Positions 42,463 through 51,711 of a DNA stretch of 64,000 nucleotides are shown here, in pieces (positions within the stretch are counted from its first letter, which is position 1; every line of letters starts with the position of its first letter). The DNA comes from Urechidicola croceus (GTDB lineage Bacteria > Bacteroidota > Bacteroidia > Flavobacteriales > Flavobacteriaceae): positions 3,307,501 through 3,371,500 of the forward strand of contig NZ_CP017478.1 of NCBI RefSeq assembly GCF_001761325.1, read 5' to 3'. The translations under genes and the position numbers were made by a program. Below the pieces are notes generated by a model. It saw nothing but the letters and a program-made list of their open reading frames with translations, had not been told where the DNA came from and searched no databases.

Positions 42463-43098
42463 TTACTTAATTTTTTCATCTAAAAAATCTAACCAATCTT
42501 TTTCGTAATTTAAGTTTTTAAGAATTGAGTTGTCATTTACTTTTACAATTGAAATTTTGTCTGATTTCAGATTCTTTATCTGATAATCTAATCTTGAGTT
42601 TTTATCTGAAGGATTTAAAGTTATGAATTTACTCCAAAAATCTGATTTTAATTTAATTGGGTGTCCATTTTTGTTCTCATAACTTGGAATGATAACTATA
42701 TTGTCTGTATCAATTATTTTATTTAATTCAATAGGATTTAATAGGGGTGTATCAATAGGATTGATAATAATTGAGTCAGTTTTATCAATTTTTTTTAAAA
42801 CTGAAAGTAATGTTGAGAAGGAGCCTAGTTCTGGATTTTGATTAATAACAATTTTTATGTTTAGTTTATGGTATTTTATAAAGTCAAAAACGGCATCTTT
42901 AAACCAATGAATAGCCTCAAAATAATTTTTATAGTTGTATCCTAAACCTACATATATTGTTGAAATAGTTGATTTTGAAATACGATGAAGTTGTTCAAGA
43001 ATCCAGAACGTATCATTATATTTCAGCAATCCTTTATCTGTACCCATTCTTTCAGATTTTCCGCCAGCCAAAAGAATAAATACAGTATTATTTTTCAT
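42463..43098 (-). CDS. MobA-like molybdopterin nucleotidyltransferase
   Basis: This 211-residue protein starts NTVFILLAGGKSERMGTDKGLLKYN, the nucleotide-binding signature of MobA/MocA enzymes, with IDTPLLNPIELNKII further on. Next to a xanthine-oxidase-family enzyme it probably attaches CMP (MocA-type) to molybdopterin, since that family uses the cytosine dinucleotide form; this is inferred from context. Its start overlaps xdhC by 11 nt. Confidence 0.85.
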   Translation of the reverse strand: MKNNTVFILLAGGKSERMGTDKGLLKYNDTFWILEQLHRISKSTISTIYVGLGYNYKNYFEAIHWFKDAVFDFIKYHKLNIKIVINQNPELGSFSTLLSVLKKIDKTDSIIINPIDTPLLNPIELNKIIDTDNIVIIPSYENKNGHPIKLKSDFWSKFITLNPSDKNSRLDYQIKNLKSDKISIVKVNDNSILKNLNYEKDWLDFLDEKIK

Positions 43099-43849
43099 AA
43101 TGCACTTTTAATAATTCAGCAGCAACACTTATAGCAATTTCGTTTGGAGTTATTCCTCCAATATCTAAACCAACAGGGCAATGTACTGGCGAAATTCCAG
43201 CCTCAAAATTCAATTCTTTTTTCAACATATTGTTGAACTTAATTTTTTTAGTTTTACTACCAATCAATCCAATATATTTTGTCTTAGAATGTAATGCTAA
43301 AGCAGTTATTTCAAAGTCTAATTTATGATCGTGAGTCATTATTAAGATATAGCAGTTGTTACTCCAATTTATGTATTGTTTGTATAAATCAAAATCAATA
43401 TCAGAATAGGTTATGTTATCGTTTATTTTAATCGATTTATGCCAATTTTCTCTAGTATCTAAAAGTGTGATTTCAAAAGGAGTATCTTTTAGAATATTAC
43501 ACAATTCAATACCAATATGACCTGCGCCAAAAAGATAGAGTTGAGGAGATTGATTCATAGGTTCAATTATTAATTCTACTTTTCCGCCACAACATTGTTC
43601 AAATTCTGGTCCTAAAGTATATGTAAGTTCTTTTATTTTATTCTCTTTAATAGAAAGTATTGCATCATCAATAACCTTAAATTCTAGTTTGCCACCACCA
43701 ATAGTCCCAAAAATTTCTTTTTGTTCGGTTACAATCATACGTGCTGCTATTTTACATGGAGTTGATCCCAGACATTTTGTAACAGTAACCAATGCAACAG
43801 GCTGATTTTTATCTTTAAAATCCTGAAGTAGTTGTATCCAATTTTGCAT
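43088..43849 (-). CDS. XdhC-family molybdenum cofactor maturation protein
   Basis: This 253-residue protein has the N-terminal XdhC domain (PVALVTVTKCLGSTPCKIAARMIV, GTIGGGKLEFKVI) and the C-terminal Rossmann-like domain (LYLFGAGHIGIELCNIL, YILIMTHDHKLD, YIGLIGSKTKK, HCPVGLDIGG). XdhC inserts the sulfurated molybdenum cofactor into xanthine-oxidase-family enzymes. It follows the large subunit gene by 7 bp. Confidence 0.93.
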   Translation of the reverse strand: MQNWIQLLQDFKDKNQPVALVTVTKCLGSTPCKIAARMIVTEQKEIFGTIGGGKLEFKVIDDAILSIKENKIKELTYTLGPEFEQCCGGKVELIIEPMNQSPQLYLFGAGHIGIELCNILKDTPFEITLLDTRENWHKSIKINDNITYSDIDFDLYKQYINWSNNCYILIMTHDHKLDFEITALALHSKTKYIGLIGSKTKKIKFNNMLKKELNFEAGISPVHCPVGLDIGGITPNEIAISVAAELLKVHYEK

Positions 43850-43856
43850 AAAAATA

Positions 43857-46025
43857 TTAAACTAAACCATATTCAGATAATGGCAAATTGTAATATCTCT
43901 TTCCAGTTGCTTTGAAAATGGCATTTACAATAGCAGGAGCAATAACTGGAACTCCAGGCTCACCAACTCCAGTAGGATCTTCAGTGCTTTCTACTATTTC
44001 AACATGTACATTTGGTGACTCAGGCATTCTTACCATTTGATAATCGTGATAATTGCTTTGTTCAATTGTACCATCTTTGGCAGTTATTTTCCCATAGTAG
44101 GCTAATGACATTCCAAATACAGCGGCACCTTCCATTTGAGATTTTACTGTATCACGATTAATAACGGTACCACAATCTATTACCGAATGTACATTGTGAA
44201 CTTTTAATTTATCATTAATAACAGAAACTTCTACAACCGATGCAACATAAGAAAAGAAACTATAATGTACAGCCAAACCTTGTGCATGGCCTTCAGGAAG
44301 TGATTTTCCCCAATCAGCATTTTTTGCGGCTATTTTCAATACATTTTTCAGTCTTGCAGTATTGTATTTAATGGGGTTTTCTGTTTCTTCAATTCTATCA
44401 TTTCCAATTAGATTTAATCTAAATTCTAACGGATCGACATTTGCTTCGTGTGCCAATTCATCTGCAAAAACATTTATTGAAAATCCATGAGGAATATTGA
44501 TTACTGAACGTAACCAACCAATTCTAACATGTGCTGGAGATTTACCAATTTCAAATTGCATATTTGGAATATCAAATGGAACTCCAGATGCACTTGATGC
44601 TTCCCAGCCTTGGGCTTCATCAGTTCCAGGTTGAAAGGTTGACATAATTGATGGAAGTGCAAACCTGTGTAGCCATCCTGTTACTTTTCCATTTTTATCT
44701 AGCGATGCTTTCATGTATTGAGCAGAAGTTGTGTGATAATAACTATGTTGTATATCATCTTCTCTTGTCCAAACTACTTGAGCTGGAGCATTTATTGCTT
44801 TTGAAACTGCAACAGCTTCAACAATATAATCTGGTTTTGATTTTCTTCCAAAACCACCACCTAAAAACGTTATATTAATAGTTACTTTATCTTCTGTTGT
44901 TTCAAGAAAATCAGTAACTTCTTTTCTACTACTTTGGGGTGCTTGTGTTGGAGCCCATACTTCGCAAGTATCTCCCTGAACCCAAGCAACAGCATTTGGA
45001 ACTTCCATAGGAGCGTGAACTAAATGTGGTGCTTGAAATGTACTTTCAATTATTTTATCTGCATTCCTAAATGCAGTATTTATGTTACCAACTTCTTTGT
45101 CAACTTTCCCTTTTTTATGAACATTTGCAGTAATCTCTTTCATGTACTTTTCTGAATCATAGACTTGATTATCGCCATAATTCCATTCAACTTTTAAGGC
45201 TTCTTTTCCTTTGAAAGCCGCCCAAGTATTTGATGCAACGACTGCAACTCCACCAAGTGGGCCAAAAGGCTTTTCAATTCGAGGAATTTCAATAACATCT
45301 ATAACTCCACTTACCTTTAATGTTTCAGTTTTATCAAAAGATTTTACAGTTCCAAAAGTAACAGGACAGCGTTTTATTGCTACAAATTTCATATTTGGAA
45401 TTCTCTTGTCTAAACCAAATACTGCACTTCCGTTTGCATAGTTATCGATATCAATACTTGGTAAAGTTTTACCAATATATTTAAAGTCTTTTGGTGATTT
45501 GAACTTCACATCTGTTGGAACTTCTAGTGTTTTAGCAGTTTCAACTAAATCTCCAAAAGGTAATTTTTTACCACTTGAATGAATTACGTAATGGTTTTCT
45601 GCAGTAATTTCCGATTCAGGTACTTTCCAAATGATTGCAGCTGCCGAAATCAACATCGATTTGGTCATTGCACCCATTTTACGCATGTTATCATAGAGAT
45701 AGCGAATACTTCTTGAACCATCAGTGTTTTGATCACCATATTTGGCATCACCAGTTCCTTGTTTTATAATTACTTTACTCCAATCTGCATCCATTTCATC
45801 AGCAATAACTGAAGTTAAAGAAGTTCTTACTCCATTTCCCATTTCCGATCTTGAAGCAACTAATATTAAACTTCCATCAGAATTTAATTGCACAAATAAA
45901 TTTGGATTGAATTCTACTAAATTTTCTACTTTTTTATCCCCAAAAACTGAAGAGTTACATCCTAATACTAAACCACCAGAAGCCAAACCAACACCTTTGA
46001 TAAAACTTCTTCTACTGATATTCAT
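43857..46025 (-). CDS. Molybdopterin-binding subunit of a periplasmic xanthine-oxidase-family dehydrogenase
   Basis: Starting at 46025 gives 722 residues with a twin-arginine signal (SRRSFIKGVGLASGG). The aldehyde oxidase/xanthine dehydrogenase domains follow: NLFVQLNSDGSLILVASRSEMGNGVRTSL, FLGGGFGRKSKPDYIVEAV and a C-terminal EPGVPVIAPAIVNAIFKATG that carries the conserved catalytic glutamate. This is the IorB/CoxL-like two-subunit type with a duplicated N-terminal domain. It oxidises aldehydes or N-heterocycles in the periplasm; the substrate is unknown. It follows the iron-sulfur subunit gene closely. Confidence 0.93.
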   Translation of the reverse strand: MNISRRSFIKGVGLASGGLVLGCNSSVFGDKKVENLVEFNPNLFVQLNSDGSLILVASRSEMGNGVRTSLTSVIADEMDADWSKVIIKQGTGDAKYGDQNTDGSRSIRYLYDNMRKMGAMTKSMLISAAAIIWKVPESEITAENHYVIHSSGKKLPFGDLVETAKTLEVPTDVKFKSPKDFKYIGKTLPSIDIDNYANGSAVFGLDKRIPNMKFVAIKRCPVTFGTVKSFDKTETLKVSGVIDVIEIPRIEKPFGPLGGVAVVASNTWAAFKGKEALKVEWNYGDNQVYDSEKYMKEITANVHKKGKVDKEVGNINTAFRNADKIIESTFQAPHLVHAPMEVPNAVAWVQGDTCEVWAPTQAPQSSRKEVTDFLETTEDKVTINITFLGGGFGRKSKPDYIVEAVAVSKAINAPAQVVWTREDDIQHSYYHTTSAQYMKASLDKNGKVTGWLHRFALPSIMSTFQPGTDEAQGWEASSASGVPFDIPNMQFEIGKSPAHVRIGWLRSVINIPHGFSINVFADELAHEANVDPLEFRLNLIGNDRIEETENPIKYNTARLKNVLKIAAKNADWGKSLPEGHAQGLAVHYSFFSYVASVVEVSVINDKLKVHNVHSVIDCGTVINRDTVKSQMEGAAVFGMSLAYYGKITAKDGTIEQSNYHDYQMVRMPESPNVHVEIVESTEDPTGVGEPGVPVIAPAIVNAIFKATGKRYYNLPLSEYGLV

Positions 46026-46044
46026 TATTGTTCCCATAACTCTA

Positions 46045-46494
46045 TTATTTATTTTCTACAGTAAGGTTAATAGCATTTTTTATTCGTTGATAGGTACCAC
46101 ATCTACAAATGTTTCTCGACATGGCATTGTCAATATCTTCATCTGTTGGATTTGGATTTGAATTGAGTAGAGCAGTTGCTGTAATCAATTGTCCAGGTTG
46201 ACAAAAACCACATTGGGGAACATTTAATTCAGCCCATGATTTTTGAAGGTTTTGTAAGTTTTTACTTTCGCCTTCAATTGTAATAATTTTTTTTCCTTCA
46301 GCATTAGAAATTGGAAGTTGACAAGAATTGATTGCGTTTCCATCCATTAATACCATACATGCGCCGCATAATCCTTTTCCACAACCGTATTTTGTTCCTG
46401 TATATCCTATTATATCTCTTATTGCCCAAAGTAGAGGCATATCTTGAGAAGCATCAATTGTGTGTTTCTCTCCATTAATGTGAAGTGTTACCAT
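46045..46494 (-). CDS. (2Fe-2S) subunit of the xanthine-oxidase-family dehydrogenase
   Basis: This 149-residue protein has two [2Fe-2S] clusters: the plant-ferredoxin type (C38, C43, C46, C58 in YGCGKGLCGACMVLMDG...SC) and the second type (C95, C98, C130, C132 in QCGFCQPG and CRCGTYQRI). It passes electrons from the molybdenum subunit. It lacks its own signal peptide, so it is probably exported bound to the twin-arginine-bearing large subunit. It is the first gene of the operon. Confidence 0.96.
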   Translation of the reverse strand: MVTLHINGEKHTIDASQDMPLLWAIRDIIGYTGTKYGCGKGLCGACMVLMDGNAINSCQLPISNAEGKKIITIEGESKNLQNLQKSWAELNVPQCGFCQPGQLITATALLNSNPNPTDEDIDNAMSRNICRCGTYQRIKNAINLTVENK

Positions 46495-46608
46495 AATAAA
46501 GTCGTTAGTAGTTTAGATGTACCAATTTACATATTTTTAAAGAAAAATGGTTGTGATTTTTTTTCTTTAACAATATTTTAAGAGAATGAGAATAGTGTTT
46601 TTAATTAT

Positions 46609-47799
46609 TTAATAATCAATAGTTTGATCTTTTTGTTTCCACCATCTTCTTTTTGTTGATTGATTGGTATTCAATAAAAATGGCTCACCAATTTTTGGAG
46701 TTAGCACTTGTAAATCAAGTTCGTTGGCCTTTATTGTTAGTCGTTCAATTGGTTCTGTCCAAGAATGCATAGATAGTTTAAATGCTCCCCAATGAATAGG
46801 CATTATTTTTTTTGCTTTAATATCTATTCCTGCTTGTGCTGTTTCCTCAGGAAACATATGAATATCAGGCCAAAGGGTGTTGTATTGACCACATTCCATC
46901 ATGGCAAAATCAAATGGTCCATATTTATTTCCTATCTCTTTAAAATGCTTGTCATAACCACTATCACCACTAAAGAAAATATTTTCTGTTTCAGACTGAA
47001 TTACCCAAGAACTCCAAAGAGTACTTTGTCTATTTGAGAATTTTCTACCAGAAAAATGTCTCGCAGGTGTGCAAACAAATTTTAAATCATCAAAACTTGT
47101 TTCTTGCCACCAATCTAATTCAATAATATTTTCTCTTAAAACTCCCCATGCTTCTAAATGTATACCTACACCTAATGGAGTGTAAAATTTACCTACTTTA
47201 TCTTTCAAAACTAATATGGATTTATAGTCTAAGTGATCGTAATGATCGTGTGAAATAAGTACAGCATCAATTTTTGGTAGTTGTTGTATTTCAATAGGTA
47301 ACTTTGAACTAAAACGTTTGCTTCCCAACATAGAATGTGGAGCAGGAACATCACTAAACATTGGGTCTATCAAAATGTTTTTATGATTCATCTGAACTAA
47401 AAATGTTGAATGTCCAAACCATAAAAATCGTGTGGGACTTGCATAATTGGCAATGTTGGATGAATCTATTTTAGGAACTAAGATATCTTGTTTAGGACGA
47501 CCATTTTCAACTTTTTCAAATAAGAATTTTCGAGCCAATGATAAAGTTTCTAAAAAACTCATGTCCATATTCACACGGTTAGTGTTTACAAATATTCCAT
47601 TATCAAATTGAATAGATTCAGTATATAAAGATTGTCTTTCTTTAGAAATATCACCACCAAATGACGGATAATAATTTATAAATAAGATAACAGATATAAT
47701 AAATATGACAATAATTGCTATTATTGATAATACCATTTTCTTTAAAAATTTTAATAGTTTTTTCAATGTGAAATGAAATTTACTTTTCAAAATAAACAA
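46609..47799 (-). CDS. MBL-fold metallo-hydrolase (UlaG / NAPE-PLD-like), membrane-anchored
   Basis: This 396-residue protein has an N-terminal membrane helix (about 22-45) and a metallo-beta-lactamase domain: WFGHSTFLVQMNHKNILIDPMFS, the zinc motif SHDHYDHLD, FSGDSGYDKHF, and MPIHWGAFKL. The pattern is that of the N-acylphosphatidylethanolamine phospholipase D-like branch. An alternative start at 47736 would begin right before the helix. Its substrate is not known. It stands alone between the molybdenum operon and coaD. Confidence 0.88.
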   Translation of the reverse strand: MFILKSKFHFTLKKLLKFLKKMVLSIIAIIVIFIISVILFINYYPSFGGDISKERQSLYTESIQFDNGIFVNTNRVNMDMSFLETLSLARKFLFEKVENGRPKQDILVPKIDSSNIANYASPTRFLWFGHSTFLVQMNHKNILIDPMFSDVPAPHSMLGSKRFSSKLPIEIQQLPKIDAVLISHDHYDHLDYKSILVLKDKVGKFYTPLGVGIHLEAWGVLRENIIELDWWQETSFDDLKFVCTPARHFSGRKFSNRQSTLWSSWVIQSETENIFFSGDSGYDKHFKEIGNKYGPFDFAMMECGQYNTLWPDIHMFPEETAQAGIDIKAKKIMPIHWGAFKLSMHSWTEPIERLTIKANELDLQVLTPKIGEPFLLNTNQSTKRRWWKQKDQTIDY

Positions 47800-47854
47800 A
47801 ACGAAGTTGTAAAAATTGAATAGTTAATAATAGATTGTATTGCGAACTTAAAGT

Positions 47855-48313
47855 TTACTTATTAACCTCAACACTTTTAGGCACTAAAAGATTGTATTCT
47901 CCATTGTTTCTAATAACGTCTCGAACTATACTTGAACTGATATAAGATGTTCTAGCAGCTGTCAATAAGAAAACAGTTTCAATTTTAGAAAGTTTTCTAT
48001 TGGTATGAGCAATTGCTTTTTCAAATTCAAAATCTGCTGGATTACGTAATCCACGAAGAATAAAATGGGCGTTAATTTCTTTACAGAAATCTACTGTTAA
48101 TCCTTTATATGTAACTACTTTTATTTTTGGTTCATCTTTAAAAGATTCTTCAATAAATTTTTTACGCTCTTCTAACGAAAACATGTATTTTTTTTCTGAA
48201 TTAATTCCGATAGCAATTACTAATTCATCAAAAAGTTTCACGCCTCTTTTAATGATATCATAATGTCCTAAAGTAATTGGGTCAAATGATCCCGGAAAAA
48301 TTGCTCTTCTCAT
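47855..48313 (-). CDS. coaD: Pantetheine-phosphate adenylyltransferase
   Basis: This 152-residue protein has FPGSFDPITLGHYDII (T-x-G-H nucleotidyltransferase motif), LRGLRNPADFEFEKAIAHTNRKL and SYISSSIVRDVIRNNG. It makes dephospho-CoA. It lies 11 bp downstream of ddl on the same strand. Confidence 0.97.
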   Translation of the reverse strand: MRRAIFPGSFDPITLGHYDIIKRGVKLFDELVIAIGINSEKKYMFSLEERKKFIEESFKDEPKIKVVTYKGLTVDFCKEINAHFILRGLRNPADFEFEKAIAHTNRKLSKIETVFLLTAARTSYISSSIVRDVIRNNGEYNLLVPKSVEVNK

Positions 48314-48324
48314 AATTATATGTT

Positions 48325-49299
48325 TTAATTATTCAACGCCATTTCTATTGCGTTTCCAAATAAATCTTCTAAAGATATTCCTGCTATTTCTGCTTGTTGT
48401 GGAATCAAACTCGCTTTTGTCATTCCAGGAACTGTATTCATTTCCAATATATGTGGTTCTCCATCAATCAGAATATATTCACTTCGTGAAAAACCAGTCA
48501 TTTGTAAAACTTCATAGACTCTTTTGGCTACTTCATTTACTCTTTTTTCTTCTGTTTTTGATAATTGTGCAGGAGTTATTTCTTGAGATTTCCCCAAATA
48601 TTTGGCTTCATAATCAAAGAAATCATTTTCTGAAACAATCTCTGTAATTGGTAAGACTATTATTTTTCCTTTATAATTTATGACTCCAACTGAAACTTCT
48701 GTACCATCTAAAAAAGATTCAATAATTATTTCATCATCTTCTTTGAATGCCACTTCAATTCCGTGTTTTAAATCTTCTTTTTTATGAACTTTAGTAATTC
48801 CAAAACTACTGCCTGCTTTATTGGCTTTTACAAAACAAGGCAAACCAACTTTTTCTATAATTTTATTTTCATCAACAGTATCTCCAAGATTCAAATAATA
48901 TGAATTAGCCATTTTAATTCCGTAAGGTTTTAAAACACTTAAGCAATCACGTTTATTAAAAGTGAGTGCCATTTGATAAGAAGGAGCAGAGGTGTGTGGG
49001 ATATTTAATAACTCAAAATATGCCAATAATTTCCCGTCTTCTCCAGGCGTTCCATGAATAGCATTGAACACACAATCAAACTTAATTTTTTCTTCATTTA
49101 CTACAACTGAAAAATCATGTCGGTTTACTGGATATTCAATTTCATTTTGAACTAAAACCCATTTGTCTTTAAAAATATGAATTGGAAAAACGTTGTATTT
49201 TTTTTTATTTAGATTTTCACAAACTACGTTTCCGCTTTTTAAAGAAATTTTATATTCTGATGAGTATCCGCCCATCACAACGGCAATATTTTTGGTCAT
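48325..49299 (-). CDS. ddl: D-alanine--D-alanine ligase
   Basis: This 324-residue ATP-grasp protein has VVMGGYSSEYKISLKSG, FNAIHGTPGEDGKL, LPCFVKANKAGSSFGITKV, IIIESFLDGTEVSVGV and ILEMNTVPGMTKASLIPQQA. It makes the D-Ala-D-Ala dipeptide of peptidoglycan. It diverges from the PASTA gene. Confidence 0.97.
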   Translation of the reverse strand: MTKNIAVVMGGYSSEYKISLKSGNVVCENLNKKKYNVFPIHIFKDKWVLVQNEIEYPVNRHDFSVVVNEEKIKFDCVFNAIHGTPGEDGKLLAYFELLNIPHTSAPSYQMALTFNKRDCLSVLKPYGIKMANSYYLNLGDTVDENKIIEKVGLPCFVKANKAGSSFGITKVHKKEDLKHGIEVAFKEDDEIIIESFLDGTEVSVGVINYKGKIIVLPITEIVSENDFFDYEAKYLGKSQEITPAQLSKTEEKRVNEVAKRVYEVLQMTGFSRSEYILIDGEPHILEMNTVPGMTKASLIPQQAEIAGISLEDLFGNAIEMALNN

Positions 49300-49390
49300 A
49301 AAAAAGTACTAATTGTAAAAACAAATTTATCAAATATAATTTAATACCATACTATTACGTTTTATATCTTTGTTGAAACCTTAAAATGAT

Positions 49391-49948
49391 ATGAGTTTAT
49401 TAAATTTTGTAAAAAGCAAAAGCTTTTTGAAGCAGTTAATTTTTGCTGTTATTGGTCTTGTTGTATTTCTTTTTATATTGATTAAATGGTTGAATATCAG
49501 TACAAATCACAATCAAAAAATTCAAGTTCCAGACTTGGCAAAAATGTCTATTTCTGAAGTTGAAAACACATTGAAAGATCTTGATTTAAGGTTGAAAATT
49601 ATAGATTCTTCAAACTATAATCCAGATTATCCGCCGCGTTCAGTGATTGAGCAAAATCCTGAGGCTGGTGATTTTGTAAAAGAAAACAGACAAATTTATT
49701 TAAAGGTCAATAGACCTACGTATAAAGACATTAATATTCCAAATGTATTAAAACTGTCTCGTAGAAATGCCGAAACTACATTAAAAGCGGTAGGTTTTAG
49801 AGTAGGGAAAAACCCTAAATATGTTCCAGATATTGCTAGAAATGTTGTTCGTGGTTTGTATCATAATGGTAAAGAAATTAAAGTTGGTGAACAATTGCCT
49901 AAAAATTCGGTAATTGATTTGAAATTGGGTGACGGTAAAGGAAAATAG
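49391..49948 (+). CDS. PASTA-domain membrane protein
   Basis: This 185-residue protein has one membrane helix (about 15-35) and then two PASTA domains (QKIQVPDLAKMSISEVENTLKDLDLRL...; INIPNVLKLSRRNAETTLKAVGFRVG...), with a partial third. PASTA domains bind peptidoglycan fragments and are usually attached to kinases or penicillin-binding proteins; here no such domain exists. Its stop is followed at once by the RluD gene start. It is divergent from ddl. Confidence 0.92.
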   Translation: MSLLNFVKSKSFLKQLIFAVIGLVVFLFILIKWLNISTNHNQKIQVPDLAKMSISEVENTLKDLDLRLKIIDSSNYNPDYPPRSVIEQNPEAGDFVKENRQIYLKVNRPTYKDINIPNVLKLSRRNAETTLKAVGFRVGKNPKYVPDIARNVVRGLYHNGKEIKVGEQLPKNSVIDLKLGDGKGK

Positions 49949-50974
49949 ATGGCAATTGTTGAAGAAATAGATCAAGAAGAATTATATGAACATTTTAGAT
50001 ATGTTGCTCATGCAGGTCAAGAACCTTTGCGTGTTGACAAATTTCTAATGAATTTTGTTGAAAATGCAACTCGAAATAAAATTCAACAAGCTGCCAAAGC
50101 AGGAAATGTGTTGGTAAACGATATTCCTGTAAAGTCAAATTATAAGGTGAAAGGTAATGATGTTGTTCGTGTTGTATTGGCACATCCACCACATGAAAAT
50201 TTATTAGTTGCTGAAGATTTACCTATTGATATTGTTTATGAAGACGATGAAGTAATTGTTGTAAATAAAACTCCAGGAATGGTAGTTCATCCAGGACATG
50301 GGAATTATACAGGAACTTTGGTAAATGGTTTGATTCATCATATAGAAAATTTACCTAACAATAGTAGCGATCGTCCAGGATTGGTTCATCGTATTGATAA
50401 AGATACAAGTGGATTGTTGGTGGTTGCCAAGACAGAATATGCAATGGCACATTTGTCAAAGCAGTTTTTTGATCGTACTACTGAGCGTAGATATGTTGCA
50501 ATAGTTTGGGGAAATATTGAAGAAGAAGAAGGGACTGTGGAAGGTAATATTGGACGAAGTTTTAAAAATAGATTGCAAATGGATGTTTTTCCTGAAGGTG
50601 ATTTTGGAAAACATGCTGTAACACATTATAAAGTGTTGGAACGCTTTAGTTATGTGACTCTAGTTGAATGTAAGTTAGAAACAGGGCGTACTCATCAAAT
50701 TAGAGCACATATGAAACACATTGGACATACTTTATTCAATGACGAACGCTACGGAGGTGACCAAGTATTAAAAGGAACAACATTTACAAAATACAAGCAA
50801 TTTGTAGATAATTGTTTCAAAGCCTTACCAAGACAAGCACTACATGCCAAAACTCTGGGGTTTACACACCCAACTACTGGTAAATTCTTACAATTTGATT
50901 CTGAAATTCCTGAAGATATGCAATTGTGCCTTGAAAAATGGCGTAACTATACGGTGAATCAAAAGGAGGAATAG
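49949..50974 (+). CDS. rluD: RluD-type 23S rRNA pseudouridine synthase
   Basis: This 341-residue protein has an N-terminal S4 domain (LRVDKFLMNFVENATRNKIQQAAKAGNVLVN) and the RluA/RluD catalytic motif RPGLVHRIDKDTSGLLVVAK with D150. LETGRTHQIRAHMKHIGHTLFND follows. Modification of helix 69 of 23S rRNA is the expected role. It starts one base after the PASTA gene stop. Confidence 0.93.
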   Translation: MAIVEEIDQEELYEHFRYVAHAGQEPLRVDKFLMNFVENATRNKIQQAAKAGNVLVNDIPVKSNYKVKGNDVVRVVLAHPPHENLLVAEDLPIDIVYEDDEVIVVNKTPGMVVHPGHGNYTGTLVNGLIHHIENLPNNSSDRPGLVHRIDKDTSGLLVVAKTEYAMAHLSKQFFDRTTERRYVAIVWGNIEEEEGTVEGNIGRSFKNRLQMDVFPEGDFGKHAVTHYKVLERFSYVTLVECKLETGRTHQIRAHMKHIGHTLFNDERYGGDQVLKGTTFTKYKQFVDNCFKALPRQALHAKTLGFTHPTTGKFLQFDSEIPEDMQLCLEKWRNYTVNQKEE

Positions 50975-51054
50975 GATTTTTAAGTTTCGCTATCGGTTCG
51001 GCTATGGTTTCGTTGCGGAATCGTCCACAAAGACTATTCCTAGAAACACTAACC

Positions 51055-51100
51055 ATCATTGCAAGATAAGAATTTCCGATTAGGAAATTCCGCCGCAATG
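51055..51100. repeat. Nested palindromic element in the gap after rluD
   Basis: CATTGC (51057-51062) and GCAATG (51095-51100) enclose a perfect 8-bp inverted repeat GAATTTCC/GGAAATTC (51070-51090, 5-nt loop). The gap 50975-51124 is visibly richer in G and C than the flanking genes. From memory, related palindromes are scattered in flavobacterial intergenic regions; I cannot confirm this here. Confidence 0.6.
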
Positions 51101-51124
51101 AATTATAGCCATTGTTGTAAGTAG

Positions 51125-51574
51125 TTATTTTTTAAACTTAAGAATTACAATTCCAACAACCCCAAGAAATAGGACTATAAAAATCCAATTACCTTTTACC
51201 CAAGCGGATTTACCATAAACGGTTTTTTCGTCCATAATTATTTCCATTGGGTTTTCTCTTGAGCCTTGGGAATTAAGACGAATATCCAAATATTTGCCAA
51301 CCGATGAGGGGTTTTGAAAATCCGACCAGTATTTTTTAAACTTATTAGTCAACATATATTTCCGTTCCAGTCGATCACTAGTCACAATCACTAGTCGCTG
51401 CCTATCCACATATCTCCCATATTTTCGCCGAACTTTGTAGTTTTCCACATACGACTCACTAAGCGTTCCAGATTCAACAATATGGTTGTCACTGAAGATT
51501 AGATTTGGAATAAAATAATAGAAAAAAAGGCCGATACCAGCGACAGAAGCTACCCAAAATCTAAAATCTCTCAT
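51125..51574 (-). CDS. Orphan two-helix membrane protein, possibly acquired
   Basis: This 149-residue protein has membrane helices at about 8-26 and 128-146 around a basic soluble domain with RRKYGRYVDRQRLVIVTSDRLERKYML. I recognise no family with confidence; a DUF3592-like fold is one possibility. By eye its GC content is clearly higher than that of neighbouring genes. It is isolated, with palindromic DNA downstream and an inverted repeat plus the shared AACTTCGCT element upstream. This suggests an exchangeable accessory gene. Confidence 0.65.
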   Translation of the reverse strand: MRDFRFWVASVAGIGLFFYYFIPNLIFSDNHIVESGTLSESYVENYKVRRKYGRYVDRQRLVIVTSDRLERKYMLTNKFKKYWSDFQNPSSVGKYLDIRLNSQGSRENPMEIIMDEKTVYGKSAWVKGNWIFIVLFLGVVGIVILKFKK

Positions 51575-51608
51575 TTATAATTACTCACAATTGTTAGGAT
51601 ATGGTATT

Positions 51609-51624
51609 GTTTCAATACTGAAAC
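51609..51624. promoter_or_regulatory. Inverted repeat GTTTCA-N4-TGAAAC upstream of the orphan gene
   Basis: A perfect 6-bp inverted repeat with an ATAC centre, 35 bp before the orphan gene's start codon. It could be an operator for a dimeric regulator. Confidence 0.35.
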
Positions 51625-51643
51625 AAGTTCAGCACAAGTAAAC

Positions 51644-51674
51644 TATATCGTCCGATAGCGAAGTTCGTTTTTTT
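51644..51674 (-). promoter_or_regulatory. Shared upstream element, copy 2 (AACTTCGCT)
   Basis: On the reverse strand an A-run is followed by CGAACTTCGCTATCGG and ATATA, upstream of the orphan gene that starts at 51574. It resembles the elements at 12341-12369 and 54139-54165. Confidence 0.4.
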
Positions 51675-51711
51675 AAAATTAAGAAACAAATTAATTGTAA
51701 GTCTCTTTCAT

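Noticed and set aside
45742-46161. Open frame of 139 codons spanning the junction of the two molybdenum hydroxylase genes, opposite strand
   Set aside because: It covers the ends of two well-supported genes and shows no domain.
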